NCBI GenBank assembly: GCA_029243165.1
Contig: JAQWSN010000007.1
Location: forward strand, 1-64,000
Direction of reading: 5' to 3'
Length of the DNA stretch: 64,000 nt
DNA from: Flavobacteriaceae bacterium
GTDB lineage: Bacteria > Bacteroidota > Bacteroidia > Flavobacteriales > Flavobacteriaceae
The translations under genes and the position numbers were made by a program. Shown here one piece after another: positions 59,224 through 64,000 of the stretch. Numbering within the stretch: position 1 is the first letter of the stretch; the number at the start of each line of letters is the position of its first letter. The notes under the pieces are model-generated. The model had not been told where the DNA came from and searched no databases. It worked only from the letters and a program-made list of their open reading frames with translations.

Positions 59224-60906
59224 TTAAATTTGGAGCTTTAATTTTTTAGATCTTAAGATAAGGAATACTCCGAATGCGATTAGGGGTAAAACAATCCAAA
59301 CCATCAACGATTTTTTTTCCTTAAAGGGTTGTGTTTCCTCAATAAAAATTCTTTGATTGGTTTGAATTTCTTTCATTTTTGTCATTGCTCCTCCGGGCCA
59401 AATGACTTGTAAAGAATCGATTTTTTTACGATTTCCTAATCCAAAATGAGCCAGTGTACTGTTGTGTGATAAATGACTGGTATTGCCTCCATCAATCTCT
59501 TGATTTAAAAATAAGGAATCAGAAAAAACCTGAATCCTTGCACCAAGTGCGGATAGGGTAGAGGCATTTCCTTTGAGTTTCACCTGCAAGTAATTCCCCG
59601 CTGCAATATCGTTACGGTACAGCCTTGTTATGGATGGGGGACCGTATTCCATAGTTGGTTTTTGTGCTACCATGATCAAATCCATATCGCCATCATTTTC
59701 GAGATCAAACAGTGCCGATCCTCTACCAATACCATAATCTTTAAGCCCGAATTTTGAGCTGTGCTCATGAAATTTCCCTTCTTTATTTTCAAAGTAAAAA
59801 TTGTACATGGGTACGCAGTTCGGATTCAAATCGCCGTTAGCAACAAATAAATCAATGTCTCCATCGTGATCGAAATCATTAAAATTGGTACCCCAACTAA
59901 TGGTAAACAGTTGGGTACCTAGGGCCTCTGCTTGATCTTCAAATATTTTTTTATCTGGATTTTGAATCATGAAACGATTGAATCGGATGTTGCTGATAAA
60001 ATAATCCAAGAATCCGTCTGCGTTAATATCAGCCGTGGCTCCCCCCATTGCATTAATTCTTAAATCCATTTCATAATCTGCTTCTACATACTTGAATTCT
60101 TTTTTTGGATACAGATTTTCCAACAAATAGTTTGGCTTTGCCTTGTAGCCAAAATCATTATTTACCATTAAATCCAAATCGTTGTCATTGTCAAAGTCTG
60201 TAAAAATTCCTCCAAAACTAAATCCTCTGTGATCAATACCGTATTTTTTGGAAACCTCTACCAACTTTTTACCTCCTCTGTTTTCGTACAAATACCCTTT
60301 GGCTGTTCTTCCTGCATTTACAATGGTGGCATCACTTATTTCTTTTAAACCTCCATCGTAATCCGTAAAATAATTTCCTACATACACGTCTGGGTAGCCG
60401 TCGAGGTTAAAATCTCCAATAGCAATTCCTGTACTAAATGATTCTGTATCTTGAATTCCAAATGTCTTACTTTCATCTTTAAAAGTTCCGTCTCCTTGGT
60501 TGATAAAAATTAAATTTTGTGCTCTTGGAATGGTCTTTTTTTTATCCTTTGTTGTTATGGTAGTTACGAAAAGATCCATCCAACCGTCTCGATTAAAATC
60601 AGCGGTTGCTACCCCTTGGGTTACAAAATTCAAAGCAGCGTCCAGTTTAGCTTTTTTGAATACATTTTCAAAAGTCCCATTTTTTAAATTTAATAACAGC
60701 TGATCCTCTTGCATTCCTCCCGTAAGGTAAAGATCTTCATAACCGTCATTATTAAAATCCAGCACCGCAATGCCACCACCAAACATTCCTTCAAAAACCT
60801 CAAAATAATGTTGAATACCCGCCTCCTCTGAAATATCAGTAAATTGCTGCCCTTGAAGAATGAACTGGCAGAGTAGGGTCACAATCACAAAACATCGATT
60901 CCTCAT
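59224..60906 (-). CDS. FG-GAP/ASPIC-UnbV (CRTAC1-like) protein with C-terminal membrane helix
   Basis: A 560-residue exported protein (signal MRNRCFVIVTLLCQFILQGQ). At least seven FG-GAP/VCBS-like repeats carry calcium-loop motifs such as DFNNDGYEDLY, DFNRDGWMDL and DFDHDGDIDLF. An ASPIC/UnbV domain follows (GARIQVFSDS, then LAHFGLG). The end is a hydrophobic helix (LMVWIVLPLIAFGVFLIL) and a basic RSKKLKLQI tail, so it is probably anchored in the inner membrane. An in-frame start 27 nt upstream is less likely. It is 4 nt after the PAP2 gene. Confidence 0.87.
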   Translation of the reverse strand: MRNRCFVIVTLLCQFILQGQQFTDISEEAGIQHYFEVFEGMFGGGIAVLDFNNDGYEDLYLTGGMQEDQLLLNLKNGTFENVFKKAKLDAALNFVTQGVATADFNRDGWMDLFVTTITTKDKKKTIPRAQNLIFINQGDGTFKDESKTFGIQDTESFSTGIAIGDFNLDGYPDVYVGNYFTDYDGGLKEISDATIVNAGRTAKGYLYENRGGKKLVEVSKKYGIDHRGFSFGGIFTDFDNDNDLDLMVNNDFGYKAKPNYLLENLYPKKEFKYVEADYEMDLRINAMGGATADINADGFLDYFISNIRFNRFMIQNPDKKIFEDQAEALGTQLFTISWGTNFNDFDHDGDIDLFVANGDLNPNCVPMYNFYFENKEGKFHEHSSKFGLKDYGIGRGSALFDLENDGDMDLIMVAQKPTMEYGPPSITRLYRNDIAAGNYLQVKLKGNASTLSALGARIQVFSDSLFLNQEIDGGNTSHLSHNSTLAHFGLGNRKKIDSLQVIWPGGAMTKMKEIQTNQRIFIEETQPFKEKKSLMVWIVLPLIAFGVFLILRSKKLKLQI

Positions 60907-60910
60907 GGTT

Positions 60911-62263
60911 TTATTTTTTCCAATTAAGATCAATGATGTTTTTTGCTACCACAGCCCCTTGTTCCAAACCAACTTGATTGTCTTGCGGTGTGTGAATACC
61001 ACCATAAAAACGAGAGTCGGCGGTTTCTTGTGCAATTTCCCAAATACTTTCATAAGATCGCGCTTTAAATTCAACATTGCGAACGTGGTCGCGTTCTCTG
61101 CCTACGTGAGCACTATCCACAAATTGAGTTTTATTTTCAAAAGTATCCAATAGCGCGGTTGCAGCAGCAGCTGCCTGAATTGCATGACCTGAGGGGAAAG
61201 AAGGAAAGGGAGGATCTGGCCAAAAAGACTCCCATTTTTGATCGATAAACTGCGGCACAAAAGTATTGGGTCGTTCAGAAAAAAAATGATATTTCCACTT
61301 CCAACATTTAATAAAGGCATCAGCAACAGACATGCCCACCATTGCAAAGGTTTTAGTGGTTTCAATCAGACTTGGTTTCTCTCTTCGAACCAATGAGTTA
61401 GCAATGTAATACAAATGACCCCCAGGACTAAAAGTAACATCTGGATCGTCACTCCACCAAATGGCTGCTTCCTTTTCCTCGATTGTCAACTCCTTTTCTT
61501 TTTGATAAACGGCTAAAAACTGACTGTAATAATCGCTTCCTTTTTCTGGGTCATAAGCAATGTATTTAGGCAGTTCTAATAAAGTGTTTCTAGGTGCAAA
61601 TGTTCGGTTTTCGCCCCAATAAGGATGCAGTGGTTTATGACTGAACGACTGCGCAAACAGCGGAGGTTTCCAAGATCCAGGAAAGGGTTCTCGGCTAAAA
61701 TCTTGATCGAAATTTTTTAAATATCCCCTGTGGCCTCCATCTGTTTTTGACCATTCAAAAAGAGCCTCAGCAAGTTGAGAACCCAAAAGAACAGATTGTG
61801 AAGCTGTTTTTCGATCGGTTGATTTCTCTAAAATTTTATGAATTCGACTTTCTAAAGAATCAATTTTCAGCTTGTTCTCATCGGAAGTTTGAACGTACAA
61901 AGACTTCAGTAACAAACTTTGAGATTTATTCAACACCATAAGCCAGTTGTACGGATGGTCCGTTTTGGGTAATGGCAGTGTTTCCAATTCAGACAATTGT
62001 CCAACCAACGATTGATGGGTGTCTGAACCATGCACTACGGCTTCATATTGAGCTAGACCCAAATATCCCAAACAGCGAGAAGCAAAAGTGGGTGAGTTTG
62101 CGGGAGTATTTTTAGTTACAAATAATGTCATTTCAGCCCATTGAGCGGCTACCTCATGCTCTGGAATTTCTTCCGGCAATGAATCACAACTAAAAAGTAC
62201 GAATCCAAGGGTCAGACTCATAACCAGTTTTAAAAAATAGGAAATGAGAAATTTAGTTTTCAT
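60911..62263 (-). CDS. Vanadium-haloperoxidase-type PAP2 lipoprotein
   Basis: A 450-residue lipoprotein (lipobox Val-Leu-Phe-Ser-Cys26). The C-terminal half has the three motifs of vanadium haloperoxidases and acid phosphatases of the PAP2 fold: KYHFFSERP (K-x6-RP, about residue 333), PSFPSGHA (PSGH) and SRFYGGIH (SR-x5-H). The vanadate/phosphate site is therefore complete. Whether it oxidises halides or removes phosphate cannot be told from sequence; the exported Bacteroidota relatives are largely uncharacterised. It overlaps the preceding gene by 11 nt, so translation is likely coupled. Confidence 0.87.
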   Translation of the reverse strand: MKTKFLISYFLKLVMSLTLGFVLFSCDSLPEEIPEHEVAAQWAEMTLFVTKNTPANSPTFASRCLGYLGLAQYEAVVHGSDTHQSLVGQLSELETLPLPKTDHPYNWLMVLNKSQSLLLKSLYVQTSDENKLKIDSLESRIHKILEKSTDRKTASQSVLLGSQLAEALFEWSKTDGGHRGYLKNFDQDFSREPFPGSWKPPLFAQSFSHKPLHPYWGENRTFAPRNTLLELPKYIAYDPEKGSDYYSQFLAVYQKEKELTIEEKEAAIWWSDDPDVTFSPGGHLYYIANSLVRREKPSLIETTKTFAMVGMSVADAFIKCWKWKYHFFSERPNTFVPQFIDQKWESFWPDPPFPSFPSGHAIQAAAAATALLDTFENKTQFVDSAHVGRERDHVRNVEFKARSYESIWEIAQETADSRFYGGIHTPQDNQVGLEQGAVVAKNIIDLNWKK

Positions 62264-64000
62264 CGGAATTGCGTTTGTAAATACTCAGTGCTTCATCCGA
62301 TTTACCGATGTAAAGTAAGGAATCAATTGCTACAACAGCACTGACATCTCCCTGTACTCTTAGTCCTGTTTTTGCTGCTTTACTTTCACGGAAAGTGCCA
62401 TCCCCATTTCCAAACAATAGGGTTCCGAAATTGGCATCGTTTTGTCCTATTTTTAAAGCATTTTTGGATCGATTTCCAAAAAGTAATAAATCTTGATTTC
62501 CGTCTGAGTCCAAATCTAAAGGAACAATACTTTTAAGCGGACTCCATTGCGCAATATCAGGTAGTGTTTTAACGCGATATCCTTCTTCTGAAGTCAGCAA
62601 AACTAGCGACTCTAGTTGACTTGCTTTCCATTTTTGTGTTTGAGTTGTTTGAAGCTCTTTGAGTAATTGATCCATGTCTGTTTCTGCATAGGATTGGTAG
62701 GAAGGGTAGGTTGATTTCAGTTTGACCAATTGTGCCAACAGTTCGTCTCGTGTTGCTAAAGGATAAGGCTTCCCTTGAATGTAATAGGATATCAAAGGGT
62801 CAATAGAACCGTTTTGATCAAAATCATCGAAATGAATTTCAATGGGAGATGTAGTAGTGGCATTAAATACGTTGTTTATGCCTTCATTACCCACTACAAT
62901 ATCAAGTTTTCCATCGTTGTTCAAATCGGTTGCAATCAAGGTATTCCACCATCCTTCCTTGGTTTTGTCGTCCAAAAAGAAATTGGATTGTTTTTCCAGA
63001 CTTCCTTTATTGTTTAAAAAAACCGTGATGGGCATCCATTCTCCAACCACAATGAGGTCTTCGTCCCCGTCCTGATCCAAATCCATCCAAAGTGCATCTC
63101 GAATAATCCCTTCTAGATTGTTCAAAATTTCTTGTTGAGTTTCATCTGGGGTTAAGTTTCCTTTACCGTCGTTTATGAGTAATTTGTTAGCGTAGCGCTT
63201 AGGATAACTTCCAGGTACAATACTCCCCGCTGTAAAAATATCAGGGTATCCGTCTTTGTTTAAATCACTAACAGCAACTGCTGCGGTTCCTTCTGCTGCA
63301 AAGGGTGTTTTTTGTCTTTTACTCTTTAAGGTTCCCATTCCATTATTGAGAAAAACTTGGTCTACCAATTCGTTACTATTGTCTTTCAAATTATGGTAAC
63401 CTGCATTTGCCCTAAATAAATCAAGATCACCGTCTGAATCCAAATCTACTAGAGCAAGATCACTTACCACAGTGTTAAGATTTTGTTCAAACGCAGGAAT
63501 CTTCTTTTGAGAAAAGCCTTTTGTAGTATTTTGTATCCAAACTTGGGTAGGCTGTCCCTGTCCTCCTCCAATGATCAAATCGTCATTTCCATCACCGTTT
63601 AGATCTCCTTTAATTAATGGCGGACCTTGGTAGGAGGGTTGAAAATGAAGAAGTTTTTGACGATCGAAATCTAATACGTTTTTTACTTGATGACGATAAC
63701 CCAGGCTATTTTTCTGTTGGAGAAACCAAGTTTTTGAGTTTTCTTTTTGTATTGCACTGGACTTGATCTCGCTTTGATCGATCAGAAGTTGCTGATTGAC
63801 CGCAATCTTACGTTTTGTAGAACTACTTCCGTCCGGCCATTGCACTTCAATAGAATCGATTTGCTTTACTTTTCCCAGACCAAAATGTAATAGGGATCCC
63901 ACTGATGAAAGATATCCTCGAGTAGTAAAATGCTCTTTGGTTTGCATAAATCCGTCAGCGTGTACTGTGATTTTGGTTCCTAGTGACTGAATGTTTTTCT
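62253..64000 (-). CDS. FG-GAP/ASPIC-UnbV protein, N-terminus outside window
   Basis: At least 581 residues. The frame stays open to the right edge, and the first in-frame ATG (63947) lies in the middle of an ASPIC/UnbV domain: GTKITVHADG upstream and SLLHFGLG, then IEVQWPDGSS downstream. The gene therefore begins outside the window. After ASPIC/UnbV come FG-GAP repeats with DxDxDG-type loops (GDLNGDGNDD, DLDSDGDLDLF, DLNKDGYPDIF). The usual order for these large exported proteins is propeller-ASPIC/UnbV-propeller, which suggests about 1000 residues in full. Function unknown. Confidence 0.85.
   Translation of the reverse strand, partial: KNIQSLGTKITVHADGFMQTKEHFTTRGYLSSVGSLLHFGLGKVKQIDSIEVQWPDGSSSTKRKIAVNQQLLIDQSEIKSSAIQKENSKTWFLQQKNSLGYRHQVKNVLDFDRQKLLHFQPSYQGPPLIKGDLNGDGNDDLIIGGGQGQPTQVWIQNTTKGFSQKKIPAFEQNLNTVVSDLALVDLDSDGDLDLFRANAGYHNLKDNSNELVDQVFLNNGMGTLKSKRQKTPFAAEGTAAVAVSDLNKDGYPDIFTAGSIVPGSYPKRYANKLLINDGKGNLTPDETQQEILNNLEGIIRDALWMDLDQDGDEDLIVVGEWMPITVFLNNKGSLEKQSNFFLDDKTKEGWWNTLIATDLNNDGKLDIVVGNEGINNVFNATTTSPIEIHFDDFDQNGSIDPLISYYIQGKPYPLATRDELLAQLVKLKSTYPSYQSYAETDMDQLLKELQTTQTQKWKASQLESLVLLTSEEGYRVKTLPDIAQWSPLKSIVPLDLDSDGNQDLLLFGNRSKNALKIGQNDANFGTLLFGNGDGTFRESKAAKTGLRVQGDVSAVVAIDSLLYIGKSDEALSIYKRNSDEN

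Overview
The window is a stretch of chromosome from a member of the Bacteroidota, most likely a marine Flavobacteriaceae. The evidence is the gene order tuf-tRNA-Trp-secE-nusG-rplKAJL-rpoBC, the block cinA-rpmB-rpmG-DUF4295-ftsY-rimO, DUF4369 and DUF5916 proteins, an SSS-type symporter, bacillithiol enzyme BshC, and many promoters of the Bacteroidota type (TAnnTTTG -7 box). Shine-Dalgarno sequences are largely absent and the DNA is AT-rich.

Layout. (1) 1-2242: right end of an integrated element. It holds the start of a nuclease-like gene, a frameshifted tyrosine recombinase with an unusual C-terminal extension, a tandem 11-bp repeat at the recombinase promoter, and a 47-nt 3' half of tRNA-Thr(GGT) that marks the attachment site. 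(2) 2451-5261: an orphan lipoprotein and two glycosyltransferases that probably work together, one making a polyprenyl-phosphate sugar and the other using it. (3) 5513-18433: the translation/transcription core, from EF-Tu to RNA polymerase beta', ending in DUF3467 and a strong terminator; a hairpin separates rplL from rpoB. (4) 18492-20505: a decayed recombinase fragment and release factor 3. (5) 20585-26346: idi-queD, small proteins, a DUF4369/DUF5916 pair, an S1/P1 nuclease and an AlkB-like oxygenase. (6) 26353-33195: htpG, then a TetR-type regulator coupled to an ABC1/UbiB kinase, FabH, a CoA-binding protein and a sodium symporter. (7) 33247-43576: recR, an E2 acyltransferase, an exonuclease, an FAH-family protein, cinA, ribosomal proteins L28 and L33, DUF4295, ftsY, an alpha/beta hydrolase, an amidase lipoprotein and rimO. 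(8) 43614-55878: M14 peptidase, bshC, guaA, LysM/receptor protein, pyrG, yidC and mnmA. (9) 55875-64000: a minus-strand cluster of exported proteins. It contains a large FG-GAP/ASPIC-UnbV protein (cut by the window end), a vanadium-haloperoxidase-type PAP2 lipoprotein, a second FG-GAP/ASPIC-UnbV protein with a C-terminal membrane helix, an NHL-propeller lipoprotein and a DUF255 thioredoxin-like protein.

Most of the window is ordinary housekeeping DNA. The parts most worth following up are the tRNA-Thr attachment junction and its odd recombinase, the exported haloperoxidase/beta-propeller cluster at the right end, and a set of genes (recR, guaA, mnmA, idi) whose -7 box lies 3-6 nt before the start codon, which implies leaderless or near-leaderless mRNAs. 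I cannot point to a clearly new system with certainty; the haloperoxidase/propeller cluster is the best candidate. All family assignments come from reading motifs and length, with no database search.
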